Assembly (NCBI RefSeq): GCF_048773025.1
Contig: NC_133546.1
Span: 17,378,001 to 17,442,000 of the forward strand
DNA length: 64,000 nt
Reading direction: 5' to 3'
Origin: Camelus bactrianus
Taxonomy: Eukaryota; Chordata; Mammalia; Artiodactyla; Camelidae
Position numbers and translations under genes: made by a program. How positions within the stretch are numbered: the first letter of the stretch is position 1; each line of letters starts with the position of its first letter. The notes beneath the pieces were generated by a model, which saw nothing but the letters and a program-made list of their open reading frames with translations, was not told the origin of the DNA and did not search any database. Of the stretch, positions 47,340 to 58,585 are shown piece after piece.

Positions 47340-47520
47340 ATTTATCACACACTTATGGAATATTAGCTATATATAGAATCCTTTCCTGTGTGATGAGTAG
47401 AATGCAATCCTTGCCCTCAAGGAACTCACAGTCTAATGGGGAAGCAGATCCCAAAACAGACACTTACACTGTAACATGGCAAAAGCAGTGAGAGAGATAT
47501 ATACATTGGATATGTCAGTA
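47340..47520 (-). mobile_element. L2 LINE 3' end, antisense
   Basis: 'gtagaatgcaatccttgccc', 'tcaaggaactcacagtctaa' and 'tggggaagcagatcccaaaa' mark the antisense L2 segment next to its terminus. Confidence 0.7.
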
Positions 47521-48699
47521 TCAGAACCTTCTAAGAATAATAATGCCATGACCCACCCCCTAAAATCTTAGTAGAACTATCTCAAAGATTTCATATTTTT
47601 TTTTCAGAGAAGGAATGGGTCAATTTTAACCACATATGAATATAAACAATCCAGCCCATCTGAGCTGTGAATGCAGGTTGCTTGGCAACAGCTCTTACAG
47701 TTGTGTTATTTGCTATGAAATGAGAGGAGCTGGTACTTTTATCTTTAAAACAAAAGAATATTAATAACAGCAATAATAGTGGGTGTTTATAAGTCTTTTG
47801 TGTAAGAACTGCATAATATTTTAATTCGTGCATGCTTTGGAGTCAAAGTTAGGCAGTTTTTGGAAAGGTGAGAAGGTTGAGGCAGACTCTTATAGTCAAA
47901 TACCTTCATTAGGAAAATATACAACAGTCAGCTGACCTGATTTTGTGAATCCAATGTGCATTTATTGAGCACATTTTTTATCTTTAACCCACTATATACA
48001 AGGTATTTTATGAAAAAAAAGTAGGGAGAAACAAGGATATATGTTAGGAAAGAAGCACAAAATGGGTCAAATATATATCCCCTGTGATTAAGATATTTAA
48101 TTAAACTCCTAAATCTTTTCAATTGATTTCACCTTAAAGAAAAAATACAGCGCATCTCCCAAGGACAGCTGTATCACTACAGAAAAAGCAATGGAAAGTT
48201 ACAGGGAAAAAAATATTCCACCTCCTGATAGGGATAATTAAGGATATAAAATACACAAACCCACCTCTAACTATAGAGAAATATTCTTACCACAGTATCT
48301 CAGTAACTATAATAGAAAAAAACATCCATTAAAGGGTGAATTTTTTCCTTCATTAAAAAAAAATTTTTTATTTTAGATCAGGAAACAAAATACCGATCAT
48401 ACCACATGTCGACATCTTCCTGTAAAAACGCAGCTCCAAAGAAGAAAGAAGCTCTTTTACTCCCTACTGGTATAAAATATGACAGCTAATTTATTCCACA
48501 GCACTGGAATCTTTTGGAGAGAAGTAAATGGATTAAGTATAAAATGTCTAACAAATGTGAATGTGAACAAATGTTCATTTAAATATATTGCTGCCATCTA
48601 GCAGTTCTCATCAAGATCATCCCAATTTCAAGGCCCTATCCATCTTCCATTTATTTATCAGCTCTAAATGTTAGCATATTAGTAAAACCAAATGGTAGA
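47521..48699. other. Unique non-coding DNA
   Basis: A weak L2 or MIR-like terminus may lie at 47955-47990. A CTCF-like word, 'ctgccatctagcag', is at 48591-48604. No gene is recognised. Confidence 0.45.
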
Positions 48700-48930
48700 A
48701 AACAATCTTGAATATCCGAACAATGTTTTTTGTGTTATGTTTGTCATTTTGCTTGTTACTGAGCAGACAGATGGGATCTAACTTGTCACGGCAAGCTCCA
48801 GCAGAAAAACAACATGAAACACACACACAATGATGGGCGTCAATGAAGCCACGGTCTTATAGCATCCATTAGTTAGCAGCCGTGATTAGTAACCTGAGAG
48901 CACTGCAGCAATTCATACCTGGATGTAATA
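48700..48930. other. Possible conserved non-coding block
   Basis: Repeat-free sequence with five CpGs in about 165 bp (48717-48882). CpGs are rare in the surrounding AT-rich DNA. Composition is balanced and no long frame is open. The CpGs could be kept by low methylation or by selection. Inference only. Confidence 0.3.
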
Positions 48931-49299
48931 GTGTAAGGTTAGAAACAATTTATTCCAAATGCTTTTAGAAAACATATGTTTAGTGCCCAGCATAGTTGGC
49001 TGCATACATTTTCAGTATACGGTCTGAGTTCATTACCTTGTAAAACAATGGTATTTATCCATTCTGGAGGGAGCAATATGATATGAAAAAGGATATTTAA
49101 CAAGATACTATAATTTATATTTGGAAAACAAACTAAGATATACAGTTTCTCAATACCAACTGAAGCATAATAAAATATGACTTGAAGAGCTCTGTAAAAG
49201 ACTTTATGCATAGCAGTGACTTTAAGCAAGGTGTATTAGAGATTCCAATAAAATTAGAGTTATATTTATGAAGAGTAAGCATCAGGAATTTCAGCTTCT
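48931..49299. other. Unique non-coding DNA
   Basis: No gene or assignable repeat recognised. Confidence 0.45.
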
Positions 49300-50195
49300 G
49301 CTTGGAATGTAGAAAGCTGAAAATAGTGTCATTTTCTCCCCTACATCAAAAAGTAAATAAATAAAAGCACAGAAAAATCTGCAAAATCACAATGATTCTT
49401 GACTCTATCAGATAGCAGAGTCACAGAACAAGCAAGTAACCTTAAATCTAAAGAAAAACAAACATTTCCAAGGAGAAACAGTACACTGGCCCTCAATAAC
49501 CTGACGTCGATGCTGGATACCCAAAGCCAAACAAGATGGTGAGAGTATTCTACTAAAATTTACCAGCATACTGAAGGTAGAATGTGAACTAGTGTGACAG
49601 CATATGGCTCTTGGGAACCAAAACATCAGAGAACTGTATCCACTGTCAGACTCTTCTCCACAAACCTCTCTAGATGCTACCTAATTAATTGGGGGCAGGA
49701 AAAGAGTGCTGAGCAAGTGATCACTGTGGTACAGGGCCTGAGGTAGTAGAAAAGCACCCCTGAAGGGAAGCCAGTGTCCTACCTGTGGATTCTTCTCCCT
49801 TATCTTTCCTATAGAATAAAAACCTCAAGTCTCTGGGGAAATGGGAAAGTACCATCATGGTTAAGGCACAGGGAACAACCCAATGAAGTTGGGAAAAGGG
49901 AACCATTAGAGAGAGCAGAAGAATCACTGAGATGGCCCCACCCTTGAGATGCAGGGACAAAGTGCTGCCTAAGAATAAGGCTGCACCAGAACAACACAGA
50001 ATGTCCCCTCAGTGCCTACCACCAAGCACTGGGTTAATTAGTAATGGCAGTGTACTACTAGGGAAAGGACAAGACTATGGAAAAAGAACTTCTCTAAGGC
50101 ACAGGCATCAAGGGAAACTTTAATGGTGAAGGTGAAAGAGATGCTGAGAAGAACTCTCTGGTGAAACCACTTCTACCCTAAACACAGAAAATACT

Positions 50196-50419
50196 CAAAT
50201 TTTGTTGTCCAATATTATCATCACAAACCACATGTGGCTATTGAGCACTGGAAATGTAGCTAGAGCTACTTATTGAAATGATATTATTTTGGATGTGTTG
50301 GGTTAAATTAAATATATTATTAATTTAATTCATTTTTATTTTTACTTTTTAAAATAAGGCTGCTGAAGATTTTTAAATTACATATAGGTTTTGTATTGTG
50401 TTTCTATTAGAGTGCTGCA
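50196..50419 (-). mobile_element. hAT-type MITE inside the L1M
   Basis: 'ttgttgtccaatattatcat', 'accacatgtggctattgagc' and 'gtgttgggttaaattaaata' follow a common mammalian hAT-type MITE in antisense, with a degraded far end near 'tagagtgctgca'. It sits between the 5' region and ORF1 of the host L1M. No coding capacity. The family name is uncertain. Confidence 0.55.
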
Positions 50420-51397
50420 TTAGAAGAATTTGAAGCCTGAACCCAGTTAAAGTCCTAACAAGATTGACTCTATTCATCATAATAAAGGTCTAGAATAAGA
50501 AAAAACATGCCCACTTCCAGGGAAAAATACTATTTACCTCAGTTTATGTTCCCTAAACAAAATATTAAAACAGGAGAGTTAATATAACTATAATTAACAT
50601 GTAAAGGGCTCTAGTGGAAAAGGAGGATAACGTATGTGATCTGATAGATCATTTCAACAAAAGGGTGAAACTATAGGAGAACAATCAAATGAAAATGTTA
50701 CAAATAAAAAAAAGGTGACAGAAGTAAAAAATGTTTCTGATGGGCTCATCAGTAGACTGGAAATTAAAGTGAAATCAGGAAGTTGAAGCTAAAGGAGAAA
50801 TATTAACCAAATTGAAACACAAATAGAAAAAAGAATATTTCTGTGCAAAAATATCAAGTGACCTAACATGTGGGTAATTGGAATTCCAGAAGGAGGAGAT
50901 AAACAGAAAGAACCAAAATTAATTTGAAGTCATTATGGCAGAGAACTTTTCAAAATTAATGATAAACACCAAACCACAAATCCAAGAAACTCAGAAACAG
51001 CAACTGTAATAAACAAAAACAAGCACACAAATCCCTAGATATCTCATATTTAAACTTCTGAAAACCACTCACAGATAGAGACACATTACATGAAAAGGAA
51101 TAAAGATAAGAATTACAGAATATTTCTCATTATAAATTATGCAAGCCAGAACATGTAGTTTAAAGTGCTGAAAGACAAAAAGTATCTATCATCCCATAGC
51201 ATTATATCAAGTGAAAATATATTTAAAAAATAAAAGAGAAATGAAGACATTTCTCTGGAAAAATAAAGTGAGAAAATCCATTGCCAGCAGACCTGCACTA
51301 TGACATAAAAGGAAGTTCTTTAGGCAGAAGAATATGATGACAGAGAAAAATTTGGTTATATAAAAAAAAATGAAGAGAACTAGTTATAAAGATGAAC

Positions 51398-51712
51398 TCA
51401 AGATTTTTTAATGACACAAATGAACTTACAAAACAGAAACAGACTCACAGACGTAGAAAACAAACTTATGGTTATCAAGGGGGAAGGAGGGGAGAAATAA
51501 ATAGTGAGTTCGGGATTTGTAGATACTAACCACTATATATAAAATAGATGAACAACAAGGTCCTACTGTATAGCACAGGCAAATTCAATACCTTGTAATA
51601 GCCTATAATGAAAAGGAACATGAAAAGGAATATATATACACAACTGAATCACTATGTTGTACACCAGAAATTAGCACAACATTGTAAATCAACTATACTT
51701 CAATAAAAAAAG
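51398..51712 (+). mobile_element. L1 LINE 3' end, cetartiodactyl type
   Basis: Sense L1 3' UTR only, about 315 bp: 'acaaatgaacttacaaaaca', 'aaacaaacttatggttatca', 'gaacaacaaggtcctactgt', 'acaactgaatcactatgttg' and 'aaatcaactatacttcaata', with a short A tail. Similar words 'agattttttaa' (51391) and 'agattatttta' (51711) may be the target duplication. It interrupts the older L1M between ORF1 and the inter-ORF region. Confidence 0.85.
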
Positions 51713-52204
51713 ATTATTTTATCATTTTAATTTACTTAAAAGATAACTAATTGTCTAAAGCAAAAAAAAATTGCAATGAATTCATAAAATACATAAAAAT
51801 AAATTTATGACAAAAATGATTCAAGTATGAGAGGAGGAAATTAGGAGCATACTGTTATTATGTCTTACACTAAATATTAAGTGACATAAAGTTATTTGAA
51901 GGTATAGTCTCATTGAATAAGATGAATATTGCAAACCTAAGAGCAACAAACACAAAAATATCTTCCAAATAGATATAAAAAGTAAGACAATAGTGGATAT
52001 AAATGTATCATTAAAAAACTCAAAAGAAAAAGGAGAAATAAGAAAAAAAGAACAGTGAAACAGAAACCATTGAAGAAGATGATAAATGTTAATATGATTA
52101 TATCAATCATTACAAACTAATTAAAAGAAAAGAAATGCTAGAATGGATATAAAAGCAAGACCCAGTTATATGCTAAAACATAGATGGGTTTAAAGTAAAA
52201 GAAT

Positions 52205-52545
52205 AAAAAACGGAATCAACCAAAGTATCTATCAATGGATGAACAAAATGCGGTATACTCATGCATGAAATAGTATTCATTTATAAAAAAAGAATGATGT
52301 ACTAAGCTACAACATGGATGAAGCTTGAAAACATTATGCTAAGTGAAAGAAACTAGTCATAATGGGGAGTGACTTAATGGGTGAGTGGTTTCTGGCTTAT
52401 ATCACTTAGCATAATGCTTTGAGTGGCTTCTTTCTGAGTTAATGGAAAATATTCTGAAATTAAGAAAGTGGTGATAGCTACACAACTCTGCAAATATCCA
52501 AAAACTTAATGAATTGTACACTTTAAAAAAGTAAAACAAAAAATA
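52205..52545 (+). mobile_element. L1M 3' fragment with an inverted segment
   Basis: The sense 3' wording 'gtatctatcaatggatgaac', 'acaacatggatgaagcttga' and 'cattatgctaagtgaaagaa' is followed by an antisense snippet ('tttctggcttatatcactta'), then by sense again ('gtggtgatagctacacaact', 'cttaatgaattgtacacttt') with an A-rich end. It entered the ORF2 start of the older L1M. The mixed polarity indicates a small internal inversion. Confidence 0.6.
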
Positions 52546-53179
52546 CGAAAATATTAAAAAAGGAATGTTTATTTAGCTATATAAATTACCACACACATCA
52601 GATAAAGAACAATATTACATAATGATGAAAAAGAAAACATAACAATCCTATATGTGTATGCACCTTCACGTCTCAAAATTCATGAAGCCAAAAACTTAAA
52701 ATTGAAAGGAGAATAGAAAATTCACCATCATAGGTGGAAACTTTAACACTTACTTCCTTAAAAATGACAGAACAGGTAAAAAGAAAACTGAGAAGGATAT
52801 AGGAGGCCAGAACTACACTACAAACCAACTTAATCTAGTTGACCTTTTTATTCCACCCAACTATAACTGGATACACTATTACTTCAAGTACACATAGAAC
52901 ATTCTGGACCATAAATAAATTATATTCTAGGCCTTAAGCAAATCCTAACAAATTTAAAAGAACTGAAATTATACAAAGGATGTTTTTGGATTATAAATAA
53001 AATAAACTAGAAATCAACAATAGAAGGATATCTGGAAAATTCCTCAAATACTCCTATGTTAAACAACATCCTTTAAAGTAACTCATGAATCAAAGAGGAA
53101 ATCAGAAAAATAGGAGTATACTTTGGATTGAGTGAAAACAAAACATGACATACCAAAATTCACAGGACACACTCAACAG

Positions 53180-53345
53180 TGTAGCAGTAAATGTTCAACA
53201 ACCAGCTCTCTGGAAAAAAAGTCTTATAGTATTTTTCAATTTCCATGATGTGACTATTTCCATCACGGTCAACATCACAGAAGATGGAGTTAAAGAGAGA
53301 TGTCTACAATCAGTTCTTGTAAGCCAGTATAAACCACTATACAGT
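53180..53345. repeat. Non-L1 insert within L1M ORF2
   Basis: The L1 reading breaks at about 53180 and resumes at 53360. The insert has 'ttcaacaaccagctctctgg', 'gtatttttcaatttccatga' and 'gtctacaatcagttcttgta', which resemble a mammalian DNA-transposon repeat that I cannot name. Its right edge (53322-53378) holds an imperfect tandem pair ending 'cagttaaag'. Confidence 0.4.
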
Positions 53346-53775
53346 TAAAGTCCAGCATACCACTATGCAGTTAAAGCACTGCTTAGAGGAATATTTATAG
53401 TATTAAAACATTTACATTAGAGAAGAAGACTTCAAATCAATGATCTAATATTGCAGCTTAGGAAAATATAACAAAAGCCAACTGAACCTAGGACAATAAG
53501 TACGAACAAAATAATTTAGCTAAAACCAGAAATCAATGAAATTGAGGACAGAAAAGCAATAAAGAAAATAAATTAAACAATCAGCTGTTTCTTTGATAAT
53601 GTAATTGATAAACATGTGGCCAAATTGAGAAAAGACACAAAGTGCCACCATCAAGAACAAAAGGTGAGACATAAGTACAGCATCTACAGTATTAAAAGAC
53701 TAATAATGGGATGCTATGAATAACTCTATAGTCACAAATTGAACAACTGCCTTGAACAAACTCCCTGAATGACAC

Positions 53776-54159
53776 TATTATGGACTGAAATGTGTCCATC
53801 CAAGAGTCATATATTGAAGTCCTAATCCCAAGTACCTAGTATGTGACTGTATTTAGAGATAAGGCCTTTAAAGAGGTAACTAAGGTAAAATGATGTCATA
53901 CAGTTGGACCTAATCAAATATAAGTGATGTTCTTATAAGAAGAGGAGATCAGAACACAACAGACCAAGGGATGACCAAGTGAGGACAGAGGGAGAAGACA
54001 GCCACTACAAGCCAACGAGAGAAACTTTAGAAGAAATAACTCTGCAAAAACCTTGTCCTCAGATTTCTAGTCTCCAGAATGCTGAAAAAAATAAATTTCA
54101 GTTGTTTGGACCACTCATTGTGTGATACATTGCTATGGCAGCCCTAGCAGACTAATACA
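53776..54159 (+). mobile_element. MaLR (MLT1-type) solo LTR fossil
   Basis: Sense LTR: 'ggactgaaatgtgtccatcc', 'catatattgaagtcctaatc', 'gtgactgtatttagagataa', 'ttcttataagaagaggagat', 'gctgaaaaaaataaatttca' (with the polyadenylation signal) and 'ggcagccctagcagactaat'. Five-base flanks (gacac and gatac) fit an ERVL-class duplication, and the host L1M resumes directly after it. No internal part remains. It is old and broken, yet younger than the L1M it entered. Confidence 0.8.
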
Positions 54160-55015
54160 GATACAAACTGCCTAAACTCGTTCAATAGATAGCCTAAATT
54201 GTCTAATCTCTATTGCAGTAATGATTTGTAGTTAATAAGCTTCAAAAAAAAAAAAACAAAACTCTAGGACCAGATGGCTTTACCAGTGAATTTTACCAAA
54301 CATTTAAGTAATAAATAATACCAATTCTACAAAACTCTCCCAGAATATTGAAGAGGAGAGAATACTTTCTAATTTACTTTATGAGGCTAGGAGTATTCTG
54401 ACAGCAAAAACAGACAAAAGCTTTACAAGAATATAAAATTATAGGTCTATTTCTTTAATGGATATAGATGCAGAAACCTCAATAAAACATCAGCAAATAC
54501 GAACCAGGAATATATCTAAAAGATATTTTATGGCCAAAGTGGGGTATAATATGGACATGTAAGGCTGATTCAGTCGTCAAATGATGATCATTGTAATTCA
54601 CCATATCAACAAACAAAAGAGAATAAAAGACAAATATATGATCACTTCCCTAGATGCAGAAAAAAGCTTTGACAAAATTCAACATTCATATATGGAAAGA
54701 ACACTCAAGAAACTTAGGAATGAAATATAACTTCCTCAACCTCATAAAGGTATATGTCACCACCATAACTACTATTATATTTAATAATGATACTGAATAC
54801 TTGTCATCCTGTTTTTTATGTATAGCATTTCTATTTGAAATGTTAGATATGAGTTTTTAACTCTTAGTTGAAATCATCTATCTGTTCTCCTAAGACTAGG
54901 AACAAGATAAGGTTGTCCACTCACACCACTCTTATTGAAGATAGTATTGGAGGTCGTGGCCAGAAGAATTGACCTGGCATTGCTATTGGAGATAGAGTTA
55001 AAGTGATGCCCTTAA

Positions 55016-55269
55016 ATCAACTTTATTTTTCCTTTTTACATATCAGCAGTTTAGCAGGAAACAATTTATGCAAACTGCTGAAAACAATGTCTCAACCACT
55101 TTTTTGTCTGGTGATCCCATTCATGTTGGATCTGACAAATGCATCCCATAGAGCTTCACTATAAGAACTGTTACACTTTCCCAAGATTCCTATTCATTTA
55201 TTTATTTATGGAAGCCACTGATATGTTGCCTTGAGCTTCAAATGTCTTATCAGCAAGCAGAAAGGTTAT
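55016..55269. other. Unassigned non-coding DNA
   Basis: No gene or repeat recognised. Confidence 0.45.
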
Positions 55270-55462
55270 AGACTTGTAGTTAAGAGTTTGGGCTCTGGAG
55301 TAAGTCTGCCTGGGTTCAAATTCTACCTCCTATACTTATATGGTCTTAGGTATAGTACTAAACTTATAGGGTTGTTGAGGGTTTTAAATTAATTTATTTA
55401 TTTAAAGCATTTGTAACACTGGTCTTTGTACACTATAAGCACTCTATAAATAATAGTTGTTT
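55270..55462 (+). mobile_element. MIR SINE
   Basis: MIR order: 'gacttgtagttaagagtttg', 'ggctctggagtaagtctgcc', 'tgggttcaaattctacctcc', 'ttatagggttgttgagggtt' and 'gcactctataaataatag'. The middle (the 'accttggg' segment) is partly missing. Confidence 0.8.
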
Positions 55463-56024
55463 TATTAAAAGCATGAGCTTTTATTCTTTTAACACTTTCT
55501 TTCCTCTCATTATTTTTGGATAACACTATGCAGAAGAGATTTCCAGGACAAAACACCGATTCAAAGAATAAAGAAGCTAGAAGACATTTTAGACATCTTT
55601 CATTACATTTTTTTAAAATTATTGAAGGATCCTTTATTAAAAATCAATCTTGCCGAAAACGTAATGAGTAAAACTGAACATGACTTTGGGTAATTTTTGT
55701 AAAATGTAGGGAGGAAATTTAGTTTCACAGCACTTCCTGATCATGACCCCTTTTACTCTGCTCTCTTTCAGTAGCCAAAAGAAAGTTCTTATAAACCCCT
55801 AGGGCACCTAGAGGCAAAAAAGTCACTAATCTAGTCACACTTTTAATTTTATAGACAAGGCCACTGGTGCCCAGAGATGTTGACCTGTGCCGTACTATTC
55901 AGATCATTAGAAGTTCATTTAAGACTAGAATTCCTTCCCAAGAACATTTTAGGTGATCTGGTACCTAGATTTCCTCAATATGCAGCTTTAATATGTCAAA
56001 GTTCACAAAGAATTATTAAATGCT
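55463..56024. other. Unique DNA with a possible MIR remnant
   Basis: The 55835-55945 segment ('agacaaggccactggtgccc', 'agagatgttgacctgtgccg') loosely fits antisense MIR. The rest is unassigned. Confidence 0.35.
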
Positions 56025-56345
56025 AAATCAGTTAGAGATTTTTGGTGGCAAACAACTGAATCTGACCTGCTAATTAAGCAGGAAAGTATTTTATTTCATT
56101 TATTTGGTAGCTCACATGTTAACAAAAGACTTGAAAAACAGGCTCAGAAATGGGCTGGAGTCAAGAGAGGCCAGACAGCAAATAATCATTCACCAGAACA
56201 GGCCATTTCAGATTCTCTTCCATCATCCTCAGCTATCCCTATCTGACCCCCTTCTGTTGGGGGCAGAGAACAGGAGTGTCTGGGCCCCTGAGATTCCTGT
56301 AACAGAAGGTGGAGCTCATCTTATCTTCAGGACTCACACGAAAGC
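56025..56345. repeat. Unnamed old interspersed repeat
   Basis: GC-richer than its surroundings. It begins with a 'tggcaaacaactgaatctga' segment resembling the start of a mammalian dispersed repeat. I cannot name the family. The 85-codon frame at 56104-56361 lies across it and has no recognisable domain. Confidence 0.35.
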
Positions 56346-57789
56346 AAAATGTCTATTATAAATACCTCCTATAAAAAGAGCTACACTGGGTTCAATTATA
56401 ATTTTAAAAACTCTTTCAGGTAAGCTATAAGACTGTGTATCAAAAATTGAAGTATGTGAATTAACATAAGGATAAATTTTATGAATCTGAAATAATGCCC
56501 ATATCCTTGAAACTATAACTCCATCATTTTTCATTAGTGTAACAGGAACCCAATTTCCCAAAAACGAAAAATAAATGAAATTTTAGAATTGACCTTCATC
56601 TGCTATTAAAGTGCATCTCCCCTTTCAAGGGCTAACAGAGACAAGCTTACAATGACAAGATGTTTATTGTGCTTTCTGCAGGCTCACCCCTATACTAAAA
56701 TTTCTTTTCCCAACTTTTAAATAATGAATAAGTTTTCTAGACTGGCAGATAGAAATTATAAACAAATACATTTACTAAAGCTGAAGAGGAAGGTAAGAAA
56801 TCATAATAGAGCAAGGATAGGAATATGGGATTGCCACCAAGATAATAAAGTTTAGAGATGCATTTATAGGTGATGTAATTGAATAAAAAGATAAATTGGA
56901 GAAGTCACAGGAATCAATAATTCATATGCTTGGTAGACTGTTAAACATCAGACATCTATCTCAAGAGAGCCTTTGACAAGGTGTAGACTGCAGTAAACTC
57001 ATGATTGAGTTCTCTTATGTGCCCCTGTAATGAAATTTATTTATGTTGTCAGTTGAAGGAGAACTGTATTCTTCAGAGTTAAAACTCTCATTCCACTATT
57101 AAGAATCAAACAGATTCCCAATCAAGTATCAGACCACTTCAGCAAAAAACGTGGGCTAAAAAAGTAATGCAAAAGAGACCAAACACAGTTTTGCATTTTA
57201 GTCAACAGCTGATAAATGCTTTGCAGATGTATATTAGGCCCTAAAATTTTGTACTATTTACTATGCAAGAGATAATGTCAGAAAAAAACTCGTAGGCTAA
57301 GTTTTTCTATTCTTGTTCTCACTTGACAACAGTAAGAGAAAAAATCTCTAAGCGCAGCCCTCTGAAATCTGATGGGCACATAAGAACGTTCTTTAAAACT
57401 GAATGAATTGTTTTGCCAAAGAAAATGTCTGGTACCTTCAAAATAGATGACAATGCATAGCTCCTTGCACAGTGATTTCAGTTTGGATGCAATGAGTGTG
57501 TGGTGCTTTCTACTGCATAAGATGACCTCCCGTTAGAATAAAAGAATTCTTCATCTTTTAAAGGAGGCTGCCCATGTTTCTGTTTCCTTTCATATGAAGC
57601 CATGGTTGCAGTTCACTCAATTGTCATATCTGGTCATTTGATACATTTTATTGTTGAGACTGGCCCCAAAGAAATGCTGGTAAGTTGGTAGAATATTAAG
57701 CTTTCATATTCAGTTGATGTGATCTCTAAGGCTTCAGAATTCTAAGTTTCATTAGTGCTTATTTATTGAATCAAAAATTGAAGATATGT
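56346..57789. other. Unique AT-rich non-coding DNA
   Basis: No gene, RNA or assignable repeat seen. Confidence 0.5.
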
Positions 57790-58145
57790 CCATTACAAAT
57801 ATTCTTGTGAAACTACTCTGTATGATATCATAATGGTGGATAAATGTCATTATACATTTGTCAAAACTCATAGAATATACAAAACCAATGTACAATCTAT
57901 AGAATGAACAGCACTAATGTAAACTATGGAATATAAACTGATGTAATGTCATGTAATGCAAACTAGTGTAAAATTTGGTAATAATGATGTGTAAATGTAG
58001 GCTCATCAGTCCCAACAAATATTCCACTCTAGTATAGGTTGTCAGTGAGAGAGGCTGTGCTTGAGGGTGGGAGGACAGAAGAGATATAACTTAATTTTCC
58101 TGTGAAACTAACACTACTCTAAATAATAGTCTAATTAACAAGGGA
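57790..58145 (+). mobile_element. L1M (L1MC/MD-like) 3' end
   Basis: Sense order: 'tatgatatcataatggtgga', 'ttatacatttgtcaaaactc', 'aatgtaaactatggaatata', 'gatgtgtaaatgtaggctca', 'tagtataggttgtcagtgag' and 'ttaattttcctgtgaaacta', then a degraded A-rich end. An old placental L1M tail, non-coding. Confidence 0.7.
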
Positions 58146-58344
58146 AAAATATTGTTCCATGTGAAACAAAGTATAATGGTAATCAGTACAGACAATTACA
58201 TCAGAACACTGCTTTGTCTTCATAGAAGATATAATTTTGCTAAATCCCACTCCTGCTATTTTTTAGGAGAAGTATAGCAAAAGGATTTAACTAAGTTCCT
58301 AATAAGGTAATCAATTTGTGACTTGAGGATAATAATGTAATGAT

Positions 58345-58585
58345 CCTAGGGCTTTGGATTCAGAAAGACTTGGTATCATATCTAAGTTACTTTACTTACT
58401 AATTTTGTGACCTCAGACAAATTAATCAACCTCACTAGGTCTTCATTTTCTCATCTATAAAATGAAGCTAATGAAAACTGCTCAGAGGATTACTGGAAGA
58501 ATTAAGTAACATATTAAGGCACTTAGCATACTGCTTGGCACTTTGCAATTGTTCAATAAATGATAGACAATATTGTTATTGTTAT
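58345..58585 (+). mobile_element. MIR SINE
   Basis: Clear MIR order: 'tttggattcagaaagacttg', 'ttttgtgacctcagacaaat', 'taatcaacctcactaggtct', 'ttctcatctataaaatgaag', 'tactgcttggcactttgcaa' and 'ttgttcaataaatgatag'. Near full length. Confidence 0.85.

Larger units (their letters stand above)
49300..55015 (+). mobile_element. Old L1M LINE, 5' region into ORF2, heavily interrupted
   Basis: One sense L1M copy can be followed in order. The likely 5' UTR is about 49300-50190. ORF1 is about 50440-51390 ('gtgggtaattggaattccag', 'gtttaaagtgctgaaagaca', 'ccagcagacctgcactatga'). The inter-ORF region is 51715-52200 ('agataactaattgtctaaag', 'gcaagacccagttatatgct'). ORF2 follows: 52560-53180 ('aacataacaatcctatatgt', 'agaacattctggaccataaa'), 53360-53770 ('aaagcactgcttagaggaat') and 54165-55015 ('aggaccagatggctttacca', 'actaggaacaagataaggtt', 'gtccactcacaccactctta'). 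It stops within ORF2 near the FADD motif, so its 3' end is missing. No frame of useful length survives. Five later inserts are listed separately. Confidence 0.75.

Noticed and set aside
49408-50123. Cluster of short frames on both strands that might suggest exons
   Set aside because: The stretch leads collinearly into L1M ORF1 and is better explained as the L1M 5' region.
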